From Corynebacterium kutscheri (GTDB lineage Bacteria > Actinomycetota > Actinomycetes > Mycobacteriales > Mycobacteriaceae), in contig NZ_CP011312.1 of NCBI RefSeq assembly GCF_000980835.1, positions 2,170,001 through 2,234,000 on the forward strand: a DNA stretch of 64,000 bases. The letters run 5' to 3'. Position 1 is the stretch's first letter. Each line of letters opens with the position of its first letter. The translations under genes and the position numbers were made by a program. Of this stretch, positions 31,881 through 40,171 are shown one piece after another. The notes under the pieces were generated by a model. The model worked only from the letters and a program-made list of their open reading frames with translations. It made no database searches and was not told the DNA's origin.

Positions 31881-31918
31881 AAAAATCTCATAGCGCTCGC
31901 CGCGCTCTATCCGAGTAA

Positions 31919-32833
31919 CTAGCGAATAGTTACCTGACGAGATTTAATATTTTCTAATTGCTTACGTTCTTGGGTCGTTAATGGTTCCTCATTATCCAAC
32001 TCAGCATTAATCTTCTTATCCAATGCCAGAAGATCATCGCTGTAGCTATCAAACGCACGCTGCGGATCGAGATCCCACACTGGAACGGTAACCCCATGTG
32101 CCCGGAATGCACCAGCGAACTTGGTTTCTTCACCCAGTTTCAGCTCACCGCGTGCAGCAATACGTGCCAATGCTCGCAGTAGCTTCTCTTCGGCTTCATC
32201 TCGTACCCAGCGAATATGGGCTTTATCACCAGGGCAAACCCAGTACACCGAGCCAGCAACTGCACTATCAATCTTGCGCGAAGGAATAATGGAATCATTG
32301 GCAGCTTGTACCGCCTGGGCATGCATGGGATTCAAAGCGGTGCCTTCTGGAATCCACCAATTGAAATCATCATGGCTGACAACTTCAAAATCCTGCTTAG
32401 CTACCAGCACATCGGAAAGCGCCGGCTGGCTACCATCAGCAATACCAACCTCGAGTGTGTCACCTGGTTTCGCAGTTTTTACCCAATTCAATGCATATGC
32501 CAAATCACGGCCAGGATTATGAGTGCGATTACGCGTTTGCAACGCTACCAAGGCTTCCCCACCTGCAGATTCTTCACGAACAACTGCTGCTGCACCACCG
32601 GGAAGCACAGTTACTAAAAAGACCTCGCGGTCAATGTCTTTTACTTCAACTTTTGCTAATGCAGAAGGAACGAATTCCTGCATCGCAATGAGTTCCGTTT
32701 CAAAGGAAAACTCACCATATGGGCGCGGATCTCGCTCTAAAGCAGCTCGCTCTGCAGCGCGTGCAGCAAGTTTTGCCTGACGACGGCTCATGCCCTCAGG
32801 CAGCTGTTCGTTCTTCTTTTTCTTCTTAGCCAT
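31919..32833 (-). CDS. DUF5926 family protein
   Basis: A 304-residue actinobacterial protein of unknown function. The N-terminus is very lysine-rich (MAKKKKKNE) followed by an Arg/Ala helix (RRQAKLAARAAERAA), suggesting nucleic-acid or ribosome contact. The C-terminal half contains two tryptophan-containing segments (NWWIPEG, VYWVCPGDKAHIRW) and ends in a helical, charged region. No catalytic motif is seen. It lies 17 bp after glpQ and may be co-transcribed. Confidence 0.75.
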   Translation of the reverse strand: MAKKKKKNEQLPEGMSRRQAKLAARAAERAALERDPRPYGEFSFETELIAMQEFVPSALAKVEVKDIDREVFLVTVLPGGAAAVVREESAGGEALVALQTRNRTHNPGRDLAYALNWVKTAKPGDTLEVGIADGSQPALSDVLVAKQDFEVVSHDDFNWWIPEGTALNPMHAQAVQAANDSIIPSRKIDSAVAGSVYWVCPGDKAHIRWVRDEAEEKLLRALARIAARGELKLGEETKFAGAFRAHGVTVPVWDLDPQRAFDSYSDDLLALDKKINAELDNEEPLTTQERKQLENIKSRQVTIR

Positions 32834-32850
32834 GCAATTAATCTACCGCA

Positions 32851-33573
32851 TCATAAAGAAAGGCTAGCAACTACCTCGAGTCCACGATCAGGAAAATCCG
32901 TGGCTACATAATCTACTCCTGCGGTATAGCAGAAATGTAGCTCCTCGATTGTATTAGCCGTCCACACGTAGGTTTTTAGTCCCTGCGCACCTACTAATTC
33001 TACGTGCCGACGGGCACGTTCTACAGATAGTCCCAGTCCAGTTGGCCTGCTCAGTTGTATATCGCGTGGATTTACTCGTTGTTCCCAATCACGGCGAAGA
33101 TAGTAGCGATCTATATCCGGCATAAGTTTTCGCGCCCGTCGCATAGCTAAATGGGAAAAAGAAATCAGGTGAATGCGCTCGTCGTGAAGCAAACCATGCC
33201 GCTCTAAGCACAGCGCAACAGCTTCTTCTACCATGCGTCCCTCAGCGACTGGGTGTTTTGTTTCAATATAGAGGTGTTTACCAGTGGGTAACACCAGATC
33301 AAGCAGGTCATCAAGTGAGACTGAATAACTTGTCAGTCCCTCAAACTCAATCGGAATGTGCCGGATTTCGGACATAGTCAAGGTAGAAACTCGTCGTGGA
33401 TCACCTGCTACCCTTAAGAAATGTGCATCATGGACACAAACTAGTTCGCCATTTTTACTTAGCCGCACATCGCACTCGACGCCATGAATAGGTAGTTCCA
33501 GGGATTTTTCATAAGCCAACTCGCTCATTTCTGGAAAGCGCCCATTAAAACCCCGATGCGCGATAATCTCCAT
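32851..33573 (-). CDS. glpQ: Glycerophosphodiester phosphodiesterase
   Basis: A 240-residue cytoplasmic GDPD that splits glycerophosphodiesters into glycerol-3-phosphate and an alcohol. Catalytic residues are visible: His-Arg in IAHRGFNG, Glu/Asp metal ligands in GVECDVRLSKNGELVCVHD, and Glu in LYIETKHP. There is no signal peptide. Rv3842c is the positional relative. Together with glpK it feeds glycerol-3-phosphate metabolism. Confidence 0.92.
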   Translation of the reverse strand: MEIIAHRGFNGRFPEMSELAYEKSLELPIHGVECDVRLSKNGELVCVHDAHFLRVAGDPRRVSTLTMSEIRHIPIEFEGLTSYSVSLDDLLDLVLPTGKHLYIETKHPVAEGRMVEEAVALCLERHGLLHDERIHLISFSHLAMRRARKLMPDIDRYYLRRDWEQRVNPRDIQLSRPTGLGLSVERARRHVELVGAQGLKTYVWTANTIEELHFCYTAGVDYVATDFPDRGLEVVASLSL

Positions 33574-33694
33574 CAGTTCCCCTTTATATTTCGCCTAGCG
33601 CGATATGTTTTAATCTGTGTTTGAATCTGCTGTTCTCATTTTCCACTCATAACGCACCCAGCTACAACTACACCACACCCCTACAGACAAAAAA

Positions 33695-33729
33695 TGCAGC
33701 AGCATGATCGTGAAATCAATGCTGCTGCA
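33695..33729 (-). terminator. Rho-independent terminator of ldh
   Basis: An 11-bp perfect stem TGCAGCAGCAT/ATGCTGCTGCA with a 13-base loop is followed by a T run on the minus strand, about 85 bases past the ldh stop. Confidence 0.9.
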
Positions 33730-33816
33730 CATGAAAATCGTTATTAACGACTAGTCGCACCAAAGTTATAACAGCCCAAAGCTATACCAGACTAAGCCTT
33801 GAACTTAACCCATATT

Positions 33817-34770
33817 TTACTTAGCTGGGAAGAATTCTTCCTGGATTGAGCGCAAGGTATCAGCTGAGTGGGTGAAACGCTCCCGCTCATGATCGGTAAG
33901 TTCAAGTTCAACAACGCGCTCGATTCCACCACCATTAATCACAGCTGGGGTACCAATGTAAATGTTTTCCTGGCCATATTGTCCTTCCAACAATGCGGAG
34001 CATGGCAAAGCAACATCCTGATTATGCAAAACCGCTTTTGTAATGCGAGCAAGCCCCATGCCGATACCGTAGGAAGTTGATCCCTTGGCCTCAATAATGT
34101 TGTAAGCGGCGTCGCGGGTTTCTTCGAAGATCTTCTCTAGTTCTGCTTCCAGGCCTGGGTTCTTCTCCAACTGCTTGCGCATAGACACACCAGCAATGGT
34201 CGCTGAGGACAGCACTGGTAGCTCAGTATCGCCGTGCTCACCGATAATATAAGCGTGAATCGAAGATGGATTCACTTGGTAGCGCTCGCCGAGCATATAG
34301 CGGAAGCGTGCCGAATCCAAAACGGTGCCGGATCCAATAACACGGTGCCAGTCCAAGCCGGAGTACTGCCATACTGCGTAGGTAAGAATATCTACTGGGT
34401 TGGATGCAATAAGGAAAATTCCGTCGAAACCATTAGCCATGACCTCATCGACGATGGATTTCATAATGCCCATATTCTTACCCACCAGTTGCAAGCGCGT
34501 CTCGCCTGGCTTCTGAGCAGCACCGGCACAGATCACAACCATCGATGCATCAGCGCAATCGGCATAGCTTCCCTTGGTAACGGTGGTGCGATGTCCGGAC
34601 CAGACAACACCATGGTTAAGGTCTTTAACGTTGCCTTCTAGCTTCTTTTCATCGATATCAATAATGGCTAGGTGGTCTGCAGTGCCCTGGTTTACCAAAG
34701 CATAAGCGTAAGCAACTCCGACGTCACCAGCACCAATAAGGACGACTTTATTTCCGACGTTTTTCTTCAT
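33817..34770 (-). CDS. ldh: L-lactate dehydrogenase (NAD-dependent)
   Basis: A 317-residue enzyme interconverting pyruvate and L-lactate with NADH. The Rossmann motif is [17 protein letters not shown], the substrate-binding Arg is in GETRLQLV, and the active-site His is in [12 protein letters not shown]; the Asp-Arg relay is within the family pattern. An AGGAAG ribosome site precedes the ATG at 34770. It is monocistronic with a strong terminator. An inverted repeat lies in its leader region. Confidence 0.97.
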   Translation of the reverse strand: MKKNVGNKVVLIGAGDVGVAYAYALVNQGTADHLAIIDIDEKKLEGNVKDLNHGVVWSGHRTTVTKGSYADCADASMVVICAGAAQKPGETRLQLVGKNMGIMKSIVDEVMANGFDGIFLIASNPVDILTYAVWQYSGLDWHRVIGSGTVLDSARFRYMLGERYQVNPSSIHAYIIGEHGDTELPVLSSATIAGVSMRKQLEKNPGLEAELEKIFEETRDAAYNIIEAKGSTSYGIGMGLARITKAVLHNQDVALPCSALLEGQYGQENIYIGTPAVINGGGIERVVELELTDHERERFTHSADTLRSIQEEFFPAK

Positions 34771-34827
34771 GATTACCTTCCTGCCGACCAGCCCGGCATA
34801 ACTTGCTATAGCTGCATTTCAATGCCT

Positions 34828-34861
34828 GCGTCGAGACAATCATGAGTTCTGCACTCGACGC
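34828..34861. promoter_or_regulatory. Inverted repeat upstream of ldh
   Basis: Perfect 8-bp arms GCGTCGAG and CTCGACGC are 18 bases apart, 58-91 bp before the ldh start. It could be a repressor site or an mRNA leader hairpin. Confidence 0.4.
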
Positions 34862-35306
34862 CTTCTCAATCATTATGACCGATTTTGTGTGTTTGCGCCC
34901 GTTTGAATCCGAATTGAGATATTTTCCACATAATGTAGCAAAACTAATAATTAGATCTTCATAAAAGTAATGCTCATCTGCCATAGCTGGCGTGAGAAAA
35001 ATTTTATAAAGTCGGTTTTATAAAGTTGGCTGTGAAAGTCCTATTAAAATCGTCTAATCCCCCTTAATGGCAATACCAACCATATGTAACCCGTATAATA
35101 ATCGACGGTTACGATTTTCATAGCAAATATCTATCTAAGTGCTCTCTATCACATAGATTAAGCAAGATATCTATGGAAATCCCCCACAATGTGCGTACCC
35201 CTCGGGCGCACATTCACTATGTCTACCTACAGCACGGCAACCTTCCATTTGGAAACCAAATTATTAAGCCAGCACTGCACAAGACCACAACTTAGAAAGA
35301 AAATTC
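34862..35306. promoter_or_regulatory. Divergent control region between ldh and the LacI-type regulator gene
   Basis: About 440 bp without a convincing gene. An inverted repeat with perfect 8-bp arms AATGTGCG and CGCACATT lies at 35188-35214, about 93 bp before the regulator gene. The rest is A/T-rich. Promoters for both genes must be here, but I cannot place them with confidence. Confidence 0.45.
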
Positions 35307-36320
35307 ATGACGCACTTCCCTATCCGTAGAAAAGCAACCCTCAAGGATGTTGCTCATGCTGCTGGTGTATCAATATCTACGGCTTCGCGTGCGCTATCTA
35401 ATAATCCAATTATCGCCGAGAGTACCCGCAGGCAGGTTCAAGAAGCCGCGGCCAAACTTAAATATCGACCAAATGCGCAGGCTCGTGCACTAAAAAATTC
35501 TCGGACCAACACGATCGGAGTAGCCCTACCGAACCTACAAAATCCTTATTTCGGACAGATGGCAACCACTATTCAGAATTTGGGTCGTCAAGCTGGCTTT
35601 ATCACCATCATCTCGATTACCAACGAAAATCCGAACCAACTCAACGAAGCAATTAATGCATTCATTGCCCAGCAAGTCGACGGAATGATCATTGTTCCAC
35701 ACAATGACAGCCAAGAAGCCTTAACAGCTGTTGTTGAGCAACATATTCCTATTGTTTGTATCGACCGCGAAATCAAAGACAGCACTATCCCAAGTGTCGT
35801 CTCAGATTCCACCCCCGCTATAACCGAAGCCGTACATAGGCTTATCGACGCACAATGCACCCCGATTGGTTTTCTTACCGGAGTACAAAACACCTCCACG
35901 AGCCAGCAGCGTACCAAGGCATTTCAACATGCCGCCAAAAAAGCCCAGATCAGCGATGATCTTATTATCTACGATATCTTTGATCTTGCTTCCGGCGAGA
36001 ATGGAGCCGAAGAACTTATTAAAAAAGGCGCTAAAAGCATTATTGCCGGCGATTCTATAAGTACTGCCGGTGCTATTCGCGCTTTTTACCAGCTAGGAAT
36101 GATCCCAGGTGAAGAAATTGCGCTTGTCGGATTCGATAATTTCCTCATCTTTAGTATTCAACCCAGGCCATTAACCGTTATTAGCCAAGACGTTGAAACT
36201 ATGTCCAAACAAGCAGTTAAACTCATCATGGAGCTCATTAATGGCTTAGTAATTTCCGAGTCACGAATCTTAACCCCCACCACGCTAGAAATTGGCGAAA
36301 CAATCCCAGTGCAGGGTTAA
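35307..36320 (+). CDS. LacI-family regulator, probable ribose or uridine regulator
   Basis: A 337-residue repressor. The N-terminal helix-turn-helix is TLKDVAHAAGVSISTASRALS (residues 11-31) with the hinge helix NAQARALKN. The rest is a periplasmic-binding-protein-like sugar domain. The nearest metabolic gene on the same strand is a ribokinase 1 kb further on, so the name RbsR or UriR would fit corynebacterial loci, where such regulators precede rbsK; the ligand is inferred only. Confidence 0.85.
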   Translation: MTHFPIRRKATLKDVAHAAGVSISTASRALSNNPIIAESTRRQVQEAAAKLKYRPNAQARALKNSRTNTIGVALPNLQNPYFGQMATTIQNLGRQAGFITIISITNENPNQLNEAINAFIAQQVDGMIIVPHNDSQEALTAVVEQHIPIVCIDREIKDSTIPSVVSDSTPAITEAVHRLIDAQCTPIGFLTGVQNTSTSQQRTKAFQHAAKKAQISDDLIIYDIFDLASGENGAEELIKKGAKSIIAGDSISTAGAIRAFYQLGMIPGEEIALVGFDNFLIFSIQPRPLTVISQDVETMSKQAVKLIMELINGLVISESRILTPTTLEIGETIPVQG

Positions 36321-36457
36321 AATCTGCGGCCTAGTCAGTACTGCACTACGTAGCCCAACTAACGATGAAAATCGTACTACTTAAAGAGCATGCGAATAAT
36401 ACGCCAATGCAATCAGCAAGAAAAGACTCGCCAATATACCTAAAACCACGAAAGAAA

Positions 36458-36673
36458 CTAATCTCCTCTGCTGCTTGACGCCGGCACATAAGGCAGAAAA
36501 ACAAAGCCTAGCCCCAAAGAAGCCAGTACCACATTTCCCCATTCACCATCTATGGATTTCACATTCATTCGGTAAAGGATTACAACAGTCCAGGTAACAC
36601 CAGTAGCAAGCAAAGTCGCACTCGCAGAAATAATCTGAGGTCTACTCAATTGTTCTCGTTTTTGTCTAACCAT
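36458..36673 (-). CDS. Small unknown membrane protein
   Basis: A 71-residue protein with a basic N-terminus (MVRQKREQLSR) and two hydrophobic segments (about 13-33 and 46-63). I do not recognise the family. Just past its stop, another minus-strand frame reads a further hydrophobic helix (VVLGILASLFLLIALAYY) ending at about 36387, so a frameshift may have cut a three-helix protein. It lies 3 bp after the next gene, so the two probably form a pair. Confidence 0.45.
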   Translation of the reverse strand: MVRQKREQLSRPQIISASATLLATGVTWTVVILYRMNVKSIDGEWGNVVLASLGLGFVFLPYVPASSSRGD

Positions 36674-36676
36674 CAG

Positions 36677-36979
36677 CTAATACTTCGTTCCAGTAGCACC
36701 AATAATTCCCGAGGTTGCAACCGCTGCGACACCAGTCACCATAGTTCCATCGAAATACTTGAATATGTGAGCTTTTCTCATTGTTGAGCCTAAAAAGAAA
36801 AAGGGTGTGCCAGCTCTGTGGCCTGAACAGTCATACCCATCAAACCAACTATAACCAACGTCAGGCTTAGTACCGCAAGCAAAAATAAATATTGAAATAT
36901 TTTCCCCTATCTCAATGAGAGCACCGCGTACTAGCTTCTCAATCAAATATATAGGGAGGTAATTTTGTTGCACTCTCAT
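36677..36979 (-). CDS. Unknown small protein upstream of the membrane gene
   Basis: A 100-residue reading frame with a mixed N-terminal part (two Cys, GYSWFDGYDCSGH) and a C-terminal Ala/Gly/Thr-rich hydrophobic stretch (about 80-95). No family is recognised. The start is uncertain, since no good ribosome site precedes the ATG at 36979. The stop lies 3 bp before the membrane gene. Both interrupt the regulator-ribokinase pair on the opposite strand. Confidence 0.35.
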   Translation of the reverse strand: MRVQQNYLPIYLIEKLVRGALIEIGENISIFIFACGTKPDVGYSWFDGYDCSGHRAGTPFFFLGSTMRKAHIFKYFDGTMVTGVAAVATSGIIGATGTKY

Positions 36980-37343
36980 TTATATGACTTGGCACGTCAC
37001 CCGATAAACCAGAAAAACACAACAAAGCGAACGAGGATTTTAAACACGTACACAATTTAGTGCTGCCTAAAATGGAGCTACCTGATCGAAATGTCTTTAT
37101 ACTGATTACTAAAGATAAAAAACGTCGAATAGGTGGACTTCGCTCGACGTTCGCTTTCTTCCCATTAAAAAATTAGAAGGAAAGCTCACTAACGGTGATT
37201 GCCAAACCAAGTATTAACACACCGGCTAGTTCACTTAACCGGGATAAACTTCAGTACTTACTTTTATTTCTCCACCATAACCTAATAGGCATATACCCCG
37301 CATAGCTAACAGAAATAGAACACGAAAGGGCGGAACAAAGTAG
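36980..37343. promoter_or_regulatory. Promoter region of the ribokinase gene with a terminator-like hairpin
   Basis: No gene is seen. A hairpin with perfect 8-bp arms AACGTCGA/TCGACGTT lies at 37121-37151, followed by TTCTTTC-rich sequence. The ribokinase promoter should be at about 37180-37320. A symmetric TTAACCGG-containing stretch near 37234-37248 could be a LacI-type operator, but the match is poor. Confidence 0.4.
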
Positions 37344-38237
37344 ATGATTACAGTGATTGGTTCCATTAACGCTGACCTTAAAGCACAGGTTGAACGTCAT
37401 CCGCACCCCGGCGAAACCCTCTTAGGATCTGGCGGATATATCTCCGCTGGCGGCAAAGGTGCCAACCAGGCTGTCGCTGCCTCGCTACTTGGTGCACAGG
37501 TGAGCTTAGTTGGCGCGGTCGGAAATGATGCTTACGTACAACCAGCAACAAAAAACCTTCGGGCAGCTGGCGTTGATCTCAGCCATGTCGTCGAGGTGCA
37601 ACAACCCACCGGACTAGCCATTATTACCGTCGATAATGCTGGTGAAAACTCGATTATTGTTATTCCTGGGGCAAATTCTACGATGACCGATCAGGCCGTC
37701 GCTCAGCATACTGAAGTGATTAAAAACGCCGATATTGTGCTGCTACAAGGTGAAATCCCAGCTTCTGGCTTTGCCGAAGCCATCAAATTAAGCACGCATC
37801 GAGTCGTGGTAAACCTAGCCCCGGTTATTGATGTAGATCGCGATGCATTACTGCAGGCTGATCCAATTATCGCTAACGAGCATGAAGCTGGCCTGATACT
37901 TAACCAGCTCGGAGTTCATTGCCCATCCGAAAAACCAGAGGACTTATGCACTGCGTTACTTTCTGCTGGTTTTCATTCCGTCGTTCTTACCCTTGGCGCA
38001 CAAGGAGCAGCTGTTGCCGATAGTCAAGGCTTCCGTTTTATCCCGACCCCGGTAGTTACTGCGGTTGATACCACCGGCGCTGGTGATGCGTTTACTGGGG
38101 CTTTCGTCGCAAAGCTCGATGAAGGACTGACTATCGACGAAGCAGCTACCTTTGCCGCTCGAGTGGGTGCTTTTGCCGCTACCGGAGAGGGCGCACAGGA
38201 TTCTTATCCGCAGGCCACAGACGTCCTTCCCAGCTAA
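37344..38237 (+). CDS. rbsK: Ribokinase
   Basis: A 297-residue PfkB-family kinase that phosphorylates ribose to ribose-5-phosphate. Motif 1 is GGKGANQAVAAS (residues 37-48) and the C-terminal motif 2 with the catalytic Asp is DTTGAGDAFTGAF. NADLK and the substrate Asp/Asn at the N-terminus (GSINADL) are typical. No ribose transporter gene adjoins it, so ribose may come from nucleosides or another permease. Confidence 0.93.
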   Translation: MITVIGSINADLKAQVERHPHPGETLLGSGGYISAGGKGANQAVAASLLGAQVSLVGAVGNDAYVQPATKNLRAAGVDLSHVVEVQQPTGLAIITVDNAGENSIIVIPGANSTMTDQAVAQHTEVIKNADIVLLQGEIPASGFAEAIKLSTHRVVVNLAPVIDVDRDALLQADPIIANEHEAGLILNQLGVHCPSEKPEDLCTALLSAGFHSVVLTLGAQGAAVADSQGFRFIPTPVVTAVDTTGAGDAFTGAFVAKLDEGLTIDEAATFAARVGAFAATGEGAQDSYPQATDVLPS

Positions 38238-38248
38238 TATCAAGCCAT

Positions 38249-38282
38249 AAGCCAGCCGCAAAATATTGCCTGCGGCCGGCTT
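38249..38282. terminator. Terminator between convergent rbsK and msrA
   Basis: An 11-bp stem with one mismatch (AAGCCAGCCGC with GCGGCCGGCTT) and a 12-base loop lies between the two stop codons. Confidence 0.7.
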
Positions 38283-38304
38283 AGCTATGCAGTAGGTGCA
38301 CTAA

Positions 38305-38967
38305 TTATTGCGGCAAACCGCAAGCAACTCCGGTGGAGTGATGCGGGCAATAACCACCAGGATTCTTATGTAAATACTGCTGGTGCTCATCCTCGGCAAG
38401 ATAATACTGTCCGGAAACCGTTTCGCTCAGTGCAGCAACCTCAGTAGTCATGGGACCAAAACCGGCTTCTTGCAACCGGGGTGCATAATGATCGACCACG
38501 GCTTGTACCCGGCGCGCATCCTGCTCAGTGGCGGTATAAAATGCGGAACGATATTGAGTGCCCACATCATTTCCTTGTCGGAACCCCTGGGTTGGATCAT
38601 GTGCTTCCAAGGCCTTAACGACGATTTCCTCTAGGGTAATCACATTTGGATCAAAAACAACTTCCACAACCTCAGTATGGTTCGTGCGTCCCGTACATAC
38701 TTCCCGGTAGGTAGGATTTTTTGTCACTCCACCGGCGTAACCAACCGAGGTAGACACAACGCCTTTGGTCTCCCAGAACATTTTCTCGGCACCCCAAAAA
38801 CAACCGATTCCGATATAAACAACCGCCTGTCCTTCTTCCCATGGGCCGGTAATAGGGGTTCCTAACACCATATGCGCGCGTGGGTGCGGTAATACTGGAT
38901 GATTTCCACCTGCTAGGGCTTTCTCCGGCGCTAATAGTCGCGGTGCTGGGCCGAACATCCATCCCAT
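38305..38967 (-). CDS. msrA: Peptide methionine-S-sulfoxide reductase A
   Basis: A 220-residue enzyme repairing oxidised methionine. The catalytic cysteine is in GIGCFWGAEKMFW; GYAGGVTKNPTYREVCTGRTNHTEVVEV is the family core; YHGxTGVAC-like ends (HHSTGVACG) supply resolving Cys. The N-terminal extension of about 45 residues is usual in Corynebacterium. It stands beside sodA, so oxidative-stress functions are neighbours. Confidence 0.95.
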   Translation of the reverse strand: MGWMFGPAPRLLAPEKALAGGNHPVLPHPRAHMVLGTPITGPWEEGQAVVYIGIGCFWGAEKMFWETKGVVSTSVGYAGGVTKNPTYREVCTGRTNHTEVVEVVFDPNVITLEEIVVKALEAHDPTQGFRQGNDVGTQYRSAFYTATEQDARRVQAVVDHYAPRLQEAGFGPMTTEVAALSETVSGQYYLAEDEHQQYLHKNPGGYCPHHSTGVACGLPQ

Positions 38968-39389
38968 GAGTTTTCTCCTTATCGCTTGAGGCCACGTTCT
39001 TTACCACACGCGTATCACTAACCTTTCGTGCCTATAAAGCAGGTTAGCCACGATAGCGTATGTTTTTATCAACCGCTGCGGTAATGGGTTATTCCCACAA
39101 CGTTCTTATTTTCAAAAAATTTTTAACCAGGGTGTTTTAAAAAACAGCAGTACAGTGACCTATCCAGGGGTAAATTAATAAGATTAAAACATACAAATGT
39201 TGCCAAATTTATAGTTTGTCCTATCATAGAGGTGTCGTATTTAACATATAGACTCGCCCTTAGAACGTGGATTATGGCGCATAAAGCACATACCAGTCCG
39301 CAACCGCCACCACTTCTCATGCAGCCTAACGACACCCATACACTAGCCAGCATGATTAACTGGGCATACCGACAACGAGAGGAATGCAC
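38968..39389. promoter_or_regulatory. Divergent promoter region of msrA and sodA
   Basis: About 420 bp without a convincing gene. A GAGAGGAA ribosome site just before the sodA start is clear. AGGTTAGCC at about 39041-39049 matches half of a DtxR box, too little to call a site. Long A/T-rich stretches at 39105-39240 may hold the sodA promoter. Confidence 0.4.
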
Positions 39390-39992
39390 ATGACTAAGTA
39401 CGAACTGCCAGAGTTGGACTATGCATATGATGCACTGGAACCACATATCGCAGCTGAGATCATGGAACTCCACCACTCAAAGCACCACCAGAATTATGTC
39501 AATGGTGCTAACGCAACCCTAGAGAAACTACGCGCTGCTCGGGAAAACGGTGAAATCGCATCCGTCGTTACCGCTTTATCTAAAGATCTAGCCTTTAACC
39601 TAGGTGGACACGCAAACCACTCGATTTTCTGGAAGAACCTTTCCCCACAGGGCGGCGGTGAGCCAACCGGCGCACTTGCCGAGGCAATCACCCGTGATTT
39701 TGGCTCTTTTGCGCAGTTCAAGGATCACTTCTGCGCTGCCGCTCTTGGCCTGCAAGGCTCTGGTTGGGCAGTACTTGGCTATGACAACATAGGCAAGACT
39801 CTAGTAATCCAGCAGCTTACCGATCAGCAGGGCAATGTTGCGACACATATCGTCCCACTGCTCATGCTTGATATGTGGGAGCATGCCTTCTACCTTCAGT
39901 ACAAGAATGTCAAGGCTGATTATGTTGAAGCCGTCTGGAATGTCTTCAACTGGGATGATGTGGCCGCACGCTACGAAGCTGCCACCAAGTAA
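39390..39992 (+). CDS. sodA: Superoxide dismutase (Mn/Fe family)
   Basis: A 200-residue SOD. Metal ligands are His in [14 protein letters not shown], His in [10 protein letters not shown], and Asp/His in [12 protein letters not shown]. The start is the ATG at 39390, since GAGAGGAA lies seven bases before it; an ATG at 39384 is too close to that site. The Mn-type likelihood fits the mnt importer in the same window. It has its own terminator. Confidence 0.96.
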   Translation: MTKYELPELDYAYDALEPHIAAEIMELHHSKHHQNYVNGANATLEKLRAARENGEIASVVTALSKDLAFNLGGHANHSIFWKNLSPQGGGEPTGALAEAITRDFGSFAQFKDHFCAAALGLQGSGWAVLGYDNIGKTLVIQQLTDQQGNVATHIVPLLMLDMWEHAFYLQYKNVKADYVEAVWNVFNWDDVAARYEAATK

Positions 39993-40015
39993 TCCTTGTA
40001 ATCCTTTTGCTTCAC

Positions 40016-40047
40016 TTCCCCCGCTTAACCATGGCGGGGGAAATTTT
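40016..40047 (+). terminator. Rho-independent terminator of sodA
   Basis: A 9-bp stem TTCCCCCGC/GCGGGGGAA with a 9-base loop is followed by ATTTTTAT. It lies 24 bases past the sodA stop. Confidence 0.92.
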
Positions 40048-40171
40048 TATATTTAGCGTCTCTATATTTTTATCGCGTTCTTAGCGGCGTCGAAAAACAT
40101 ACTCACGCATACTGCGTGAAAAACTCCACGATACTAGCGCTAAAACAAAGCGAACATTATCGTATAAAAGC

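Noticed and set aside
34748..34984. 78-codon frame antiparallel to the ldh control region
   Set aside because: It overlaps the ldh start and its leader repeat and has no ribosome site or recognisable sequence.
39041..39049. AGGTTAGCC as a DtxR box upstream of msrA and sodA
   Set aside because: Only one half-site matches; the other arm is not symmetric.
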